A model generated the notes under the pieces. That model saw only the letters and a program-made list of their open reading frames with translations, was not told where the DNA came from and did no database searches. The position numbers and the translations under genes were made by a program. Below, piece after piece: positions 36,418 to 45,449 of a stretch of DNA of 64,000 nt. This DNA is from Myxococcus eversor (GTDB taxonomy: Bacteria; Myxococcota; Myxococcia; Myxococcales; Myxococcaceae): the NCBI RefSeq assembly GCF_010894455.1, contig NZ_JAAIXY010000026.1, positions 1 to 64,000 of the forward strand, written 5' to 3'. Each line of letters begins with the position of its first letter. Within the stretch, counting starts at the first letter, position 1.

Positions 36418-37040
36418 GGTGCCCCCTGGAGGCGGATGGTGACGGGCTGGGCCAGGGTGTAGGGACCCTCGGTGATGCGGTTCTGGAGCAGGTACGCGCT
36501 CACCACCTGGACGGAGAGGTCCTGTCCGGCGCTCGCCTTGAGGGTGTCCCACGTCGCGGCGTCGAGCTGCCACTCCAGATTGGACGTGAGCATCTCCACC
36601 GGGCACTCGCGGCCGGGCACCGTGACTTGCACCCAGTGGATGTCTCCGGTGAAGGGCGGCAGGTGCGCATGGGCCGTGGGCAGCACCCACTCGCCCACGC
36701 GCGCGAGCATGGAGCGGGCCGTGTCGAAGGGGCTCACCGGCGCGGGGCGCGGCTGCGCGCTCGCCAGGGTCGAGGTCCACGTCCACTTCGGCGGGGCGTC
36801 GTTGATGGAGTACGTGGTGCCCTGCGTGGGCAGCGCCAGATGCGCGGCCTCGGTGCTGTCCGTGGGCTTGCCCTTCGCGTCGACGAGCGCGCGCCAGGCC
36901 TCGTCGGTGGCGTCACCGCCGTAGAGGGGCTCGCCGCACTTCGACTCCGGCTCCTTGTCGTCGCCACAGGCCGTGGTCGTCAGGGAGAGCAGGGCGACGA
37001 GGGAGGTGGTCCAGAGCGTCTTTCGCGAGAGGGGCTTCAT
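36414..37040 (-). CDS. small lipoprotein of the propeller/cytochrome cluster
   Basis: 208 aa. Lipobox TTTAC (Cys25). The mature protein is hydrophilic with a C-terminal beta-rich part (GDIHWVQVTVPG, PYTLAQPVTIRLQG); one Cys pair besides the anchor. Family unknown. The stop overlaps the ATG of the YVTN propeller (ATGA) and the gene starts 12 bp after the MYXO-CTERM propeller, so it belongs to one operon with them. Confidence 0.7.
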   Translation of the reverse strand: MKPLSRKTLWTTSLVALLSLTTTACGDDKEPESKCGEPLYGGDATDEAWRALVDAKGKPTDSTEAAHLALPTQGTTYSINDAPPKWTWTSTLASAQPRPAPVSPFDTARSMLARVGEWVLPTAHAHLPPFTGDIHWVQVTVPGRECPVEMLTSNLEWQLDAATWDTLKASAGQDLSVQVVSAYLLQNRITEGPYTLAQPVTIRLQGAP

Positions 37041-37052
37041 GGGGCGACCTGT

Positions 37053-38399
37053 TCAATTCTGGCGCCGCCGACCACGGCGCGGCAGGGTGAGGGTGGAGAG
37101 CAACAGCAGGACGGGCACCATGTTCCCACCCATGGCCTCACATCCGCCCGAGCCCTTGGGGGCAGGCAATGGTTGGGGAGTGGTGCCTGCGTCCTCGGCC
37201 GTACCGGCGTCCTCGGGACTGCCCGCGTCGGGGGTGCCCGCGTCCACGGGGGGCTCCTCGACGGGGCCGGCCGGATAGAGCGGCGCCCCGAGCTGCTCCG
37301 CGAGCTGCGGCCACTGGGCCGGGCAGAGTTCTCGCACGGGAGTGCCTCGGGGGCAGTGGTGCGCGCCCTGGATTTCGTAGAGGCCGAACAGGGGCTGCCA
37401 GGTGCTGCCCTCGTCGGTGCTGCGCGCCAGCGCCCAGTCATGCAGCCAGGTGGAGCCGCAGCCGTAGAGCGTCTGCCCGTCGCGCAGCACGCACGCGTTG
37501 CCCGTGGGCAGCGACAGCATCTCCAGCGGTCCGGTGGAAGGGCCCCGGAAGAAGTGGTTGAGCGTCCCCACCCACGCCTTCTTCCCATCCGCGGACAGCT
37601 CCATGTTGATGAAGACGTCGTTGATGGTGGAGACGATGTTCAGCGTCTGGCCCGCGTCGTCGCTGCGCAGCAGGTACGTGGCGCCCTGGGAGGACACGCG
37701 CGCCCACAGCACGTCCGCGGATACCGGGTCCGCCATCTCCACGAGCAAGTCGTACGGCAAGAGCAGCTCCGACAGCGGGTGGACCACCTCGGTCCACGTC
37801 TCGCCCGCGTCGTCGCTGCGCAGCAGGAGCAACCGGCTCTCCTCCTTGCCACTCACGTAGAGGCGCTGGGGGTTCGCCGGGGACACGCGCACCGCGTTGA
37901 GCACCAGGCCCTGGCGCATGAGAGGAGAAGGGGCCCACGTCTCGCCGCCGTCCAGGGAGCGATAGACGCCGTTGGGTTTGCCGTGCCGGGAGGTGACGAC
38001 GTAGAGGATGCGGTCGTCGGTGGGATGCGCGGCCAGCCCCGACACCCAGGTGTCCTTGAAGAAGGGGTGGGTGTTCCAGGAGCAGCCGCCGTCGGGCGAG
38101 CGGAGCAGCGTGCTGCCGGTGGCCGCGAGGATGTCGCCCGCCTCACGCCACAGGTAGGCGTTGGGGTTCCAGCCGCCGTAGCCCATGGCCGTCGGGCATA
38201 TCCACCGGAACGTCTTCCCGCTGTCGCGCGAAATCACCGCGCCGAACGTCGCGCCCAGGAAGTAATCCTCCGGGTGGCCTCGGCGCAGGGTGACGTTGGA
38301 GGTCTCTGGCAGGCCCGCGTGCGCTCGCGCCGTCCCTCCGACACCCAGGGCACACAGGGTGGCGACGAGGCTCCAGCGGCGCATGTGGCGAGTCGTCAT
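37053..38399 (-). CDS. sialidase-like (BNR) propeller with MYXO-CTERM-like tail
   Basis: 448 aa from ATG 38399 (GGAG 8 bp upstream). Signal peptide, then repeated Asp-box units: SRDSGKTFRW, SPDGGCSWN, SLDGGETWAP, RSDDAGETWTE, RSDDAGQTL, STDEGSTWQP, each SxDxGxTW-like, as in BNR/sialidase or photosystem stability propellers. After a Pro/Ala/Asp-rich linker the C-terminus is GSGGCEAMGG, a hydrophobic helix, and the basic end RRGRRRQN. This Cys-TM-Arg layout is that of the MYXO-CTERM sorting signal, so the protein should be displayed on the outer surface. First gene of the four-gene cluster. Confidence 0.82.
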   Translation of the reverse strand: MTTRHMRRWSLVATLCALGVGGTARAHAGLPETSNVTLRRGHPEDYFLGATFGAVISRDSGKTFRWICPTAMGYGGWNPNAYLWREAGDILAATGSTLLRSPDGGCSWNTHPFFKDTWVSGLAAHPTDDRILYVVTSRHGKPNGVYRSLDGGETWAPSPLMRQGLVLNAVRVSPANPQRLYVSGKEESRLLLLRSDDAGETWTEVVHPLSELLLPYDLLVEMADPVSADVLWARVSSQGATYLLRSDDAGQTLNIVSTINDVFINMELSADGKKAWVGTLNHFFRGPSTGPLEMLSLPTGNACVLRDGQTLYGCGSTWLHDWALARSTDEGSTWQPLFGLYEIQGAHHCPRGTPVRELCPAQWPQLAEQLGAPLYPAGPVEEPPVDAGTPDAGSPEDAGTAEDAGTTPQPLPAPKGSGGCEAMGGNMVPVLLLLSTLTLPRRGRRRQN

Positions 38400-38635
38400 G
38401 ATTCGGGCTCCAGGGGGTGTGGGGGGCCGGCCCATCCCGGACGATAACGCCTGGACCGCCGACATATAGCGGCGAGCGTGGAAGCACGGGTGCGTTGCTT
38501 CGCCACATCCCGTGCGTGGAAGGTCATGCACCCACCACTTTCGTGTCGACGGGAGGAGGCGCGCGCGGAGGGCTCGCCTCCTGGCGGCCGGTCTGCTACG
38601 GACGTGGGAGACATTGCCGCAGGGGGGAGCACGAC

Positions 38636-39841
38636 ATGGCGGGGGCCGCGAAGGTGTCCGACCTCATTCCGGATGAGGGCGCCAAGGGGTGGGGTGTGCC
38701 CGTGGGAGCCCCCGGCCGCGCGGTGTGGGAGGCACTGATGCAGGGTGCGGTGGACGTGGCGGTGCGGTCCTACGAGGACCTGTCCCCGGTGCAGCGCGAG
38801 CGGGTGCTGGAGGAGTCCGGCAATGTGCCCGCGCAGGCGCGCTCGGCGCTGGTGGACGTGCTGCGGCGCGCGCGGGACTTCGCGGGCGCGGCCCGGCTCC
38901 TGGAAGCGCAGGGCGCGGACTCGGAAGCCGCGGCGCTGCATGAGCAGGCAGGCGCGCCGATGCTGGCGGCCGAGGCGTGGCTGCGCGCCGGAGAGCGGGC
39001 CCGCGCGGCTGCGGCCTTCGAGAGCGCGGGTGCGTTGGAGCGGGCCCTGGAGCTGTACCGCGCGCTGCATGCGCGCGAGTCCATGGCCCAGTGCCTCACG
39101 CGCTCGCAGCGCCCGCTGGAGGCCGCGGAGCTGTACCACGCGCTGGGCTATGCGCACGCGGAGCTGGAGGCGCTGCGCGGCGTGCCGCCCGAGCATCCCC
39201 GGCGTCGCGAGGCGGTGCTGCGCATGTGCGCGCTGCTCGACGAGCAGGGAGAGTCCTGGCGCGCGCTGGTGCTGCTGGCGGATGCGCGGCAGGAGTCGGC
39301 GGCCGCGCGCGAGGACGACGTGCTCCAGGCCGAGCACCTGCGCCTGTTGCGCCACCTGGGGCTGGGCGACGGCACGTCCGCGTTCCATGAGCCCGCGCCG
39401 GTGGCGAGCGCCGTGCCGGACGGGTACGAGTACCTCAAGGCCATCCCCATCTTCGGCGAGCTGGCGCTGGAGGATTTGAAGGACTTGTTCCGCATGGCGC
39501 AGCAGGTGGCCATCCCCGGGGACACCACGGTGCTGGAGAAGGGCGCGCGGGGCACGGGCCTGCTGGTGCTGCTGGAGGGCACGGTGGACGTATTCACCGG
39601 GCCGGGGCTGGACGCTCGCCAGCTCAACACGCTGGGGCCCGGCGCCTGGCTGGGTGAAATCTCCCTCATCCTGGATGGACCCACGTCCGCGCACGTGCGC
39701 TCACGCTCGTCCGTCCGCGCGCTGAGGGTGACGCGCGTGGACTTCCAGCATTACCTGGCCACGCACGAGGCTGCGGCCCTGCGCATCTACCGGCTGTTCA
39801 CCCACAACCTCGCGGAGCGGGTGCGCGCGTTGAGCGCGTAG
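38636..39841 (+). CDS. TPR-like / cyclic-nucleotide-binding domain protein
   Basis: 401 aa from ATG 38636 with GGGGGGAG upstream; the frame upstream of it is a shadow. Residues ~20-260 are a helical repeat region (Ala/Leu/Glu-rich, TPR-like units). The C-terminal ~120 residues are a cyclic-nucleotide-binding (cNMP) domain: IPIFGELALEDLKDLFRM, IPGDTTVLEKGARGTGL, GAWLGEISLILDGPTSAHV and the tail helices. The Glu of the phosphate-binding cassette is present (GEISL), but the usual RxAxV is SAHV, so nucleotide binding is uncertain. Followed 27 bp later by a second protein of the same kind. Confidence 0.82.
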   Translation: MAGAAKVSDLIPDEGAKGWGVPVGAPGRAVWEALMQGAVDVAVRSYEDLSPVQRERVLEESGNVPAQARSALVDVLRRARDFAGAARLLEAQGADSEAAALHEQAGAPMLAAEAWLRAGERARAAAAFESAGALERALELYRALHARESMAQCLTRSQRPLEAAELYHALGYAHAELEALRGVPPEHPRRREAVLRMCALLDEQGESWRALVLLADARQESAAAREDDVLQAEHLRLLRHLGLGDGTSAFHEPAPVASAVPDGYEYLKAIPIFGELALEDLKDLFRMAQQVAIPGDTTVLEKGARGTGLLVLLEGTVDVFTGPGLDARQLNTLGPGAWLGEISLILDGPTSAHVRSRSSVRALRVTRVDFQHYLATHEAAALRIYRLFTHNLAERVRALSA

Positions 39842-39868
39842 GACTCCATGTGGCGGTAGGATGGCGGC

Positions 39869-41047
39869 ATGGCGGACATGCACGTCGTGGGGAAGGAGCG
39901 GGCGGTGACGCTCGCGAGCCAGGGGAAGCTGGAGGAGGCGCTGGCCGAGTACCAGGGCCTCTCGAAGTCCACCCCGGACGACGCGGACGTGCACCAGCGG
40001 GTGGCGGAGTTGCTGGAGTGGCTGGGCAGGAAGGCCGACGCCGCGGCGGCCCACGAGACGGCGGCGCTGGCGTGGGCGAAGGTGGATGAGCCCCTGCGCG
40101 CGGTGGCCGCGTGTGTCGCCCTCGCCCGGCTGGGCGCCACCGACGCCATGAGGCTGCGCTGCGCGCGGGCGCTGGCCGAGCGCTTCGCCCTGTGTCCTGG
40201 CGTCGTCGCGGAGCGCCCCGTGCCGCTGTTCTCCCGGCTGAGCCGCGAGGACTTCGTGGCCCTGGTGGGAGTGCTGGAGGTGCGCGCCTTCTTCCCGGGA
40301 CAGGCGGTGGTGGAGGAGGGCGCGGCGGGCGCGTCCATGTTCGCGCTGGTGGAAGGCCGCGCGGAGGTGGTGCGCGCGCTGGAGGACGGCGAGCGCGGCG
40401 TGGTGGGCTCGGTGGTGCCCGGGGACTTCTTCGGCGAGCTGGCGCTGGTGTCGGAAGGGCCGCGCCTGGCCAGCGTCGTCGCCACCGAGCGCGCCGTGCT
40501 GCTGGAGTTGACGCGCGCGAGCCTGACGGCGGTGGCGGTGCGTCACCCTGGCGTGGGCGAGGTGCTGGAGGACTTCTACCGGCGCCGACTGGTGGACAAC
40601 CTGCTCCGCAGCAACCCGCTGCTCAGTCGGCTGACGGCGGAGCAGAAGGCGGCGCTCTCCCTCGACTTCCGGCTGCGCGCCGTGGTGCCCGACGAGGTGC
40701 TGATGGCGCAGGGCCAGCCGGGGGATGCCTTCTACGTGTTGCTGCGTGGCAAGTGCACGCCGTGGTTGGAGCAGCCGGGTGGCAGACGCATGCCGCTGGC
40801 GGAGCTGCGCGAGGGGGACGTCTTCGGCGAAATCTCCCTCCTGTTGGACAAGCCGGTGTCCGCCACGGTGCGCGCCGACGTGAAGGGCGTGGTGCTGCAA
40901 CTGCCGCGCGCCGCCTTCGAGAAGCACCTGCTCAGCCAGCCCGGCACGAAGGGCCTGCTCATGCGCATGGGCACGGAGCGGCTGCAGAACTCCGCGCGCG
41001 TGCTGGCCTCCGGCCGCGTGCTGCATGATGGAGATTTGCGCGTCTGA
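39869..41047 (+). CDS. TPR-like protein with two cyclic-nucleotide-binding domains
   Basis: 392 aa. Two or three N-terminal TPR-like helices (~10-110), then a first cNMP domain (~120-245; VPLFSRLSREDFVALVGV, VVPGDFFGELALVSEG) and a second (~250-375; NPLLSRLTAEQKAALSL, EGDVFGEISLLLDKPVSATV). Neither cassette has the canonical Arg, so ligand binding may have been lost or altered. Paralogue of the preceding gene and in one operon with it (27 bp). A regulatory scaffold for a signalling complex is likely; targets unknown. Confidence 0.82.
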   Translation: MADMHVVGKERAVTLASQGKLEEALAEYQGLSKSTPDDADVHQRVAELLEWLGRKADAAAAHETAALAWAKVDEPLRAVAACVALARLGATDAMRLRCARALAERFALCPGVVAERPVPLFSRLSREDFVALVGVLEVRAFFPGQAVVEEGAAGASMFALVEGRAEVVRALEDGERGVVGSVVPGDFFGELALVSEGPRLASVVATERAVLLELTRASLTAVAVRHPGVGEVLEDFYRRRLVDNLLRSNPLLSRLTAEQKAALSLDFRLRAVVPDEVLMAQGQPGDAFYVLLRGKCTPWLEQPGGRRMPLAELREGDVFGEISLLLDKPVSATVRADVKGVVLQLPRAAFEKHLLSQPGTKGLLMRMGTERLQNSARVLASGRVLHDGDLRV

Positions 41048-41068
41048 GCCGGACCCCTGAAACGACGA

Positions 41069-41099
41069 CGCCCGGGCCCCCATGAGGGAGACCCGGGCG
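41069..41099. terminator. hairpin terminator between convergent genes
   Basis: Perfect 8-bp inverted repeat CGCCCGGG / CCCGGGCG (41069-41076 and 41092-41099) with an inner CCC/GGG pairing. It sits between the stop of the CNB gene and that of the FadL gene and is symmetric, so it can act for both strands. No U-tract is present. Confidence 0.65.
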
Positions 41100-41147
41100 A
41101 AGAGGACATCCGACCCGCATGAATGCGGGCCGGACGTTTGACTGCGA

Positions 41148-42341
41148 TTACATCGAGTAGCCGAGCGTCAGGCCGAACACGTGCGCGGAGCCGTTGTACG
41201 TGCCGGAGATGCCCGGCGCGGAGCTCTCGTTGTCGGCCAGGCTGACGAACTGGTAGCCGAAGTCAGCGCGCACCGAGCCGAAGCGGTAGCCCGCGCCCAC
41301 GGAGACGCCGAAGCGGTCCGCGTCCGGGAGGTCCGGGGTCAGCGTGCCACCGGGACCCGGGGCCGGGTCCAGGATGAGGCCGGCGCGGACCTGGAGGGCG
41401 GGCGTCACGCCGTACTCGGCGCCCAGGTGGTAGTTCCACTTCGCGCGCCAGCGCTTGGGCAGCGGGTTGTTGATGGCCGGGTTCTCCGGGAACTCGATGG
41501 CGAGCTCCTGGAACGAGGACCAGTCCACCCAGTTGGCGTCGAAGGCGATTCGCAGGTTGTCCAACGGGGTGACGGCGATACCCCACGCCACCGTCGCGGG
41601 CAGCGTGACGTCACCCTCCACCGGACCGTCGGGCAGACGCGCCTGGAACTCCGCGGGCACGTTCTGGAAGTCCGCGTTGCCCTTGAAGGTCAGGTCCGCG
41701 GTGCTGCGGAAGTGCAGGCCCATGGTGACGTACTTGGGCAGCAGCACCGCCTGCACGCCCAGGTTGTAGCCGATGCCCCACGACGCGCCGCCCAGGTGCA
41801 CCTGGCCTTCGCTTTCGACGAAGCCCAGCGCGCGCTTGAGCTCCAGCGTGCCGCGGTAGATGTCCAGACCCGCGCCGACGCGGAACCGCTCGTGGAGCTG
41901 GAACGCGGCGGTGGGGTTGATGTTGTAGACGGCCATGGCCGACTCCTGGGCCTTGAAGCGGCCCACGAAGTCATCCACCCAGCGGCTGTTCGCGCCGAAC
42001 GGCGTGTACACGCCCACGCCCACCGCGAAGCGGTCGAAGGGCTTGTACACGGCGAACAGGTGCGGAGGCGGCGACAGCGTCGTCTTCTGGCCCTGCTCGG
42101 CGCCGTTCACCGGGGTGAACTTGATGCCGGGGAGGATGCCGGTGTCGCCAATCTGCACGTCCAGCTTGTTCACACCCAGGATGTTCGCGGCGTTCGAGTA
42201 GATGGCCGACGAGTCGTCCAGCCACGCGGCCGCCGCGTTGCCCATGCCCGTGGAGCGGGCGCTCTGGGTGTTGATCTGGAAGCCGGCGGCCTGGGAGGAG
42301 CCAGCGGCCAGCAGCGCTACGAGGGACAGTGTCTTCTTCAT
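41148..42341 (-). CDS. FadL/OmpP1/TodX-family outer-membrane transport protein
   Basis: 397 aa; start ATG 42341, since AGGGGA is well placed for it and too close to the ATG at 42350. Signal peptide ending GSSQA, then the FadL hallmark AGFQINTQSARSTGMGNA, the N-terminal plug region, and a C-terminal barrel with alternating hydrophobic strands ending in aromatic SM. Family knowledge: FadL transports long-chain fatty acids or other hydrophobics across the outer membrane. Its gene is 27 bp downstream of a lipase-like lipoprotein gene on the same strand. Confidence 0.88.
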   Translation of the reverse strand: MKKTLSLVALLAAGSSQAAGFQINTQSARSTGMGNAAAAWLDDSSAIYSNAANILGVNKLDVQIGDTGILPGIKFTPVNGAEQGQKTTLSPPPHLFAVYKPFDRFAVGVGVYTPFGANSRWVDDFVGRFKAQESAMAVYNINPTAAFQLHERFRVGAGLDIYRGTLELKRALGFVESEGQVHLGGASWGIGYNLGVQAVLLPKYVTMGLHFRSTADLTFKGNADFQNVPAEFQARLPDGPVEGDVTLPATVAWGIAVTPLDNLRIAFDANWVDWSSFQELAIEFPENPAINNPLPKRWRAKWNYHLGAEYGVTPALQVRAGLILDPAPGPGGTLTPDLPDADRFGVSVGAGYRFGSVRADFGYQFVSLADNESSAPGISGTYNGSAHVFGLTLGYSM

Positions 42342-42368
42342 GTGAGTCATTCCCCTGAGTCCTGTCCG

Positions 42369-45257
42369 TTACGGAGTGGCCGCGGTGCCCGTGTTGAGGA
42401 AGCTGACGACCTGGGCCTGGGCCGTGTCGCGCACGGACTTCAGGAACGGGTTGCCCGGGTCGGACGGGTCGGCGATGAGGAGGAACACGTGCCGCGTCGA
42501 CGTGGGCAGCAGGTCGACCTCGGCCATGTAGTTCTGCACCGTGCGGGTGCTGTCGCGGTTGGCCGCGGCGATGAGCCCCTGCGTCACCGGGTTCGGAATC
42601 ACCTCGTCACCCTTGATGTACTGGATGAACGCCTCGCGCTCGGCGGGAGCACCCTCGAGGTTCTCCAGCTTCCAGGCGTAGTTGCGAGGAGCGGCCGGGT
42701 CCAGGATGGTGCGAGCCAGCACGATGAACTCGTCGAACGCCGGGGTGCCGGGGATGCGGCCCACGGTGCCCAGGAAGTTCAGGAAGCCATCGCGGCGGGC
42801 GATGAACGTCGGGTTGGCGGACGTCAGGAGCACGTCGACCAGATCGCCGCCCGGGACATTGAGGACGGTGCGGCGCACGCGGGTGTTGACGGACGCGGAC
42901 AGCGCGCCCTGGAAGCCGCCCAGGCTCTGACCCACGTAGTCCACGGTGGCCGCGTTGAGCGTGGCGCCCGGGACGACGTTGCCCAGCTGCGTGCGCAGGC
43001 CGTCGCTGGCCAGCACGCGGGTGAACTGCGAGAAGTCCACCACGTGGTGGCGGAAGTTGTCGCGCGTGGCGAACAGGTTGGTGAGGTTGAGGAAGTTCCA
43101 GCTGGAGACGGCCGGCGGGGAGTTCGCGTTGGCGCGCAGGAAGTCGCCGCCCTCGCACTTGGCCGTCGTCACGCTGCACACGCCCTGGCCCATCGCCTGG
43201 CAGGACAGGTCGCCACCCGCCCCGGGGTTGCAGGCGCTGGCCGTCGCCGGAGCGACACAGCGGCCGTAGGTGGGGCTGTTGACCGTCACGTCACAGGTGG
43301 AGCCGGCGGCGCACGCCTGGTCCGGAGTGGTGATGGTGCCCAGGCCCGACGCGGCGGTGATGCCCGCGCAGCTGGTGCGCTCGCCGTGGAGCACGGTGTC
43401 CATGGCGGCCACCGCGTAGCCCGCCTCGTTGAGCTTGTTGACGATGGGGAGCACGGAGGTGCGGTTGCTGCCCAGGCCGTGACCGAAGACGACGACCTTG
43501 TAGCCGCCGGCCGGAGGCGCCGAGGCGGGCACGAACAGCCAGAACGGGACGTGGTCCAGGCGGGTGGGACGCGCGGGGTTGAGCGCGCCGTTGGTGTCAT
43601 CCAGGAGGTTGGGCGTCAGGAACGCGCCGACGAGGGCCTTGCCCACGTTGGTGTGCTCCAGGCCGTTGGCCGTCATGGCGCCGGTGAGCTGGGGCGTCTG
43701 GTCCACCAGGTAAAGCGGCGTGGTCGGCACCGGGGCGGGCGCCTGGTTCAGCGCGCCGAGCACGGTGTGGGTGCTCTGCGTGGTGAAGACCCACGCCAGC
43801 AGCACGTCCTTGCGCGCGATGTGCTGGGCCTCCAGCGAGTCGAACAGGGGCTTCATGCCCGCGCGGATGGGCTCCAGCGCGACGGCGTTGCCGTCCGGGA
43901 CGGCGGCGACCTGGCTCTTGCCGTCGATGGCCAGCGGCGCGGACAGACGCAGCAGGGCCTGGGGACCGGTGGGCGCGACGAAGTTGCCCTTCTCGTCCTT
44001 GGCGCCGCGCAGCAGCACCACCGCGTACTGGCTGGCGGGGTCGAGCGGAACCTCGGGGATGATCTGCAACTGCTGGGGCGCGGGGTCCGCCGGGGTGCCG
44101 TCGCGCTTGGTGCTGGAGGCGCAGTTGAGGCACACCTTGACCTTGGGCGTGGTGCCGCCTGGGGTCAGCTTGACGAACAGCAGCTCGCGGCCCAGCCGGA
44201 CGGTGTTCATGTCCAGCTTCGCGTCATTGTCGATGACGCCGCGGGTGACGCTGTTCTCGGAGATGATGGGCGCCGTCGTGGACCAGCCATCCAGGGTGTT
44301 CAGGCCCTTGATGAGGTCCACCACCGTGCCAGTGCCGGCGGGCACGGGCAGGTTCAGGTGCGCGGGCGTCGTGCCCGTCGCGGCCACGCGCAGCAGGTCG
44401 TTGGGGAAGGGGATGGTGCTGGTGCCCGGGTCGAACGTCGCCTCCGGCTGGCCCATGATGGTGAAGGTCCACGCCAGGACGATGTCGTCGCGGTTGATGG
44501 AGAACTTCGCCGCCGCCAGGTCGAGGACGTCCTTGTAGCCCAGGCGCAGCTGCTCCAGGCGCTTGGCGCTGTTGAGCTGGTCCGCCAGGCGCTCGGCCGG
44601 GTCCGACTTGGTGGAGGGGATGAGCTCCGTGGCGAGGGTGCAGTTGGGGGACGTCAGGTCCTGGCCCGGACAGTTGACGAGCGGCAGGCGCGAGCTGGCG
44701 AGGGACCACGTGGCCGAGCCGATGATGGGCTTGTTGTTCGGCGCGGCCGTCTTCAGGCCGTTCTGGCCACCGACGAGGACCACCGCGTAGCGGCCGCCCT
44801 TGGGCCAGCCCTGCGGCTGCGGCGGGATGACGGTGATTTGATTGCTGGCCTCGCGGTAGCCGATGGTCGGCGTCACGGGCTTCGCCAGCGGGGTGCCTTC
44901 GTACAGGTCGATGAACTTGACCGTCGTCGCGTTGACGGTCTCCGCGTTCAGGCCCTTCACCGTCGTCGTCGAGATGGCGGACGTCGGGAAGCCGTTGAGC
45001 GTATTGAGATAGTCCCGAGTGAACTCCTGCTCGGCGGCAGGCGAATTCGGATTGATGGGCGCCGCGACGATGTTCGAGCCATCCGGCAACTTGGCGATGG
45101 CCAAGTCATTCGGAGACGGCACGACAGCCGGAGACGCCGAGGGGTCGAACTCCGCCACGACGACGTCCGCGGCATTCGGCGGGTCGTCCTGCATGATGTC
45201 CGGATCACACGCTACCGTGCCCAGGGCCAGAGCCCCGAGGAACAACGCCTTTTTCAT
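42369..45257 (-). CDS. large lipase/esterase-type lipoprotein (virulence-factor lipase-like)
   Basis: 962 aa from ATG 45257 (GGAGGGGG 8 bp upstream). Lipobox LGTVAC. The N-terminal ~500 residues are two beta-rich repeats (each with a ...YAVVL(V/L)xG... strand) like the bacterial virulence-factor lipase N-terminal domain. The C-terminal third is an alpha/beta-hydrolase: oxyanion strand VVVFGHGLGSNR, a Cys-rich insert (VCSVTTAKCEGG), and nucleophile elbow GQSLGG (Ser ~778), with a C-terminal His region. Probably an outer-surface lipase releasing fatty acids that the cotranscribed FadL porin then imports. Confidence 0.82.
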   Translation of the reverse strand: MKKALFLGALALGTVACDPDIMQDDPPNAADVVVAEFDPSASPAVVPSPNDLAIAKLPDGSNIVAAPINPNSPAAEQEFTRDYLNTLNGFPTSAISTTTVKGLNAETVNATTVKFIDLYEGTPLAKPVTPTIGYREASNQITVIPPQPQGWPKGGRYAVVLVGGQNGLKTAAPNNKPIIGSATWSLASSRLPLVNCPGQDLTSPNCTLATELIPSTKSDPAERLADQLNSAKRLEQLRLGYKDVLDLAAAKFSINRDDIVLAWTFTIMGQPEATFDPGTSTIPFPNDLLRVAATGTTPAHLNLPVPAGTGTVVDLIKGLNTLDGWSTTAPIISENSVTRGVIDNDAKLDMNTVRLGRELLFVKLTPGGTTPKVKVCLNCASSTKRDGTPADPAPQQLQIIPEVPLDPASQYAVVLLRGAKDEKGNFVAPTGPQALLRLSAPLAIDGKSQVAAVPDGNAVALEPIRAGMKPLFDSLEAQHIARKDVLLAWVFTTQSTHTVLGALNQAPAPVPTTPLYLVDQTPQLTGAMTANGLEHTNVGKALVGAFLTPNLLDDTNGALNPARPTRLDHVPFWLFVPASAPPAGGYKVVVFGHGLGSNRTSVLPIVNKLNEAGYAVAAMDTVLHGERTSCAGITAASGLGTITTPDQACAAGSTCDVTVNSPTYGRCVAPATASACNPGAGGDLSCQAMGQGVCSVTTAKCEGGDFLRANANSPPAVSSWNFLNLTNLFATRDNFRHHVVDFSQFTRVLASDGLRTQLGNVVPGATLNAATVDYVGQSLGGFQGALSASVNTRVRRTVLNVPGGDLVDVLLTSANPTFIARRDGFLNFLGTVGRIPGTPAFDEFIVLARTILDPAAPRNYAWKLENLEGAPAEREAFIQYIKGDEVIPNPVTQGLIAAANRDSTRTVQNYMAEVDLLPTSTRHVFLLIADPSDPGNPFLKSVRDTAQAQVVSFLNTGTAATP

Positions 45258-45449
45258 GGGTACAACCCCCTCCGAGTCCAAGTTTGGACTTCAGGACTAG
45301 GTGACAGTCGCGTGGCGTACCACGTCCCTGGGTTGGCCGGAAGCGACGGGACTTGACGCGTTGTGTCACCCATGCTTCGGCGTACGCGCGAGTGGCACCG
45401 GCTGTCTTTGACACACTGCGCTGACGCCAATCACCGGTACGCTGAGCGG

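Noticed and set aside
41069-41099. Possible small RNA at the CGCCCGGG hairpin
   Set aside because: Symmetric hairpin lying between convergent stop codons fits a bidirectional terminator; no promoter seen.
41181-45356. A 1391-codon plus-strand frame across the FadL and lipase genes
   Set aside because: Spans two real, divergent-motif genes on the other strand and has Arg/Gly/Val shadow composition.
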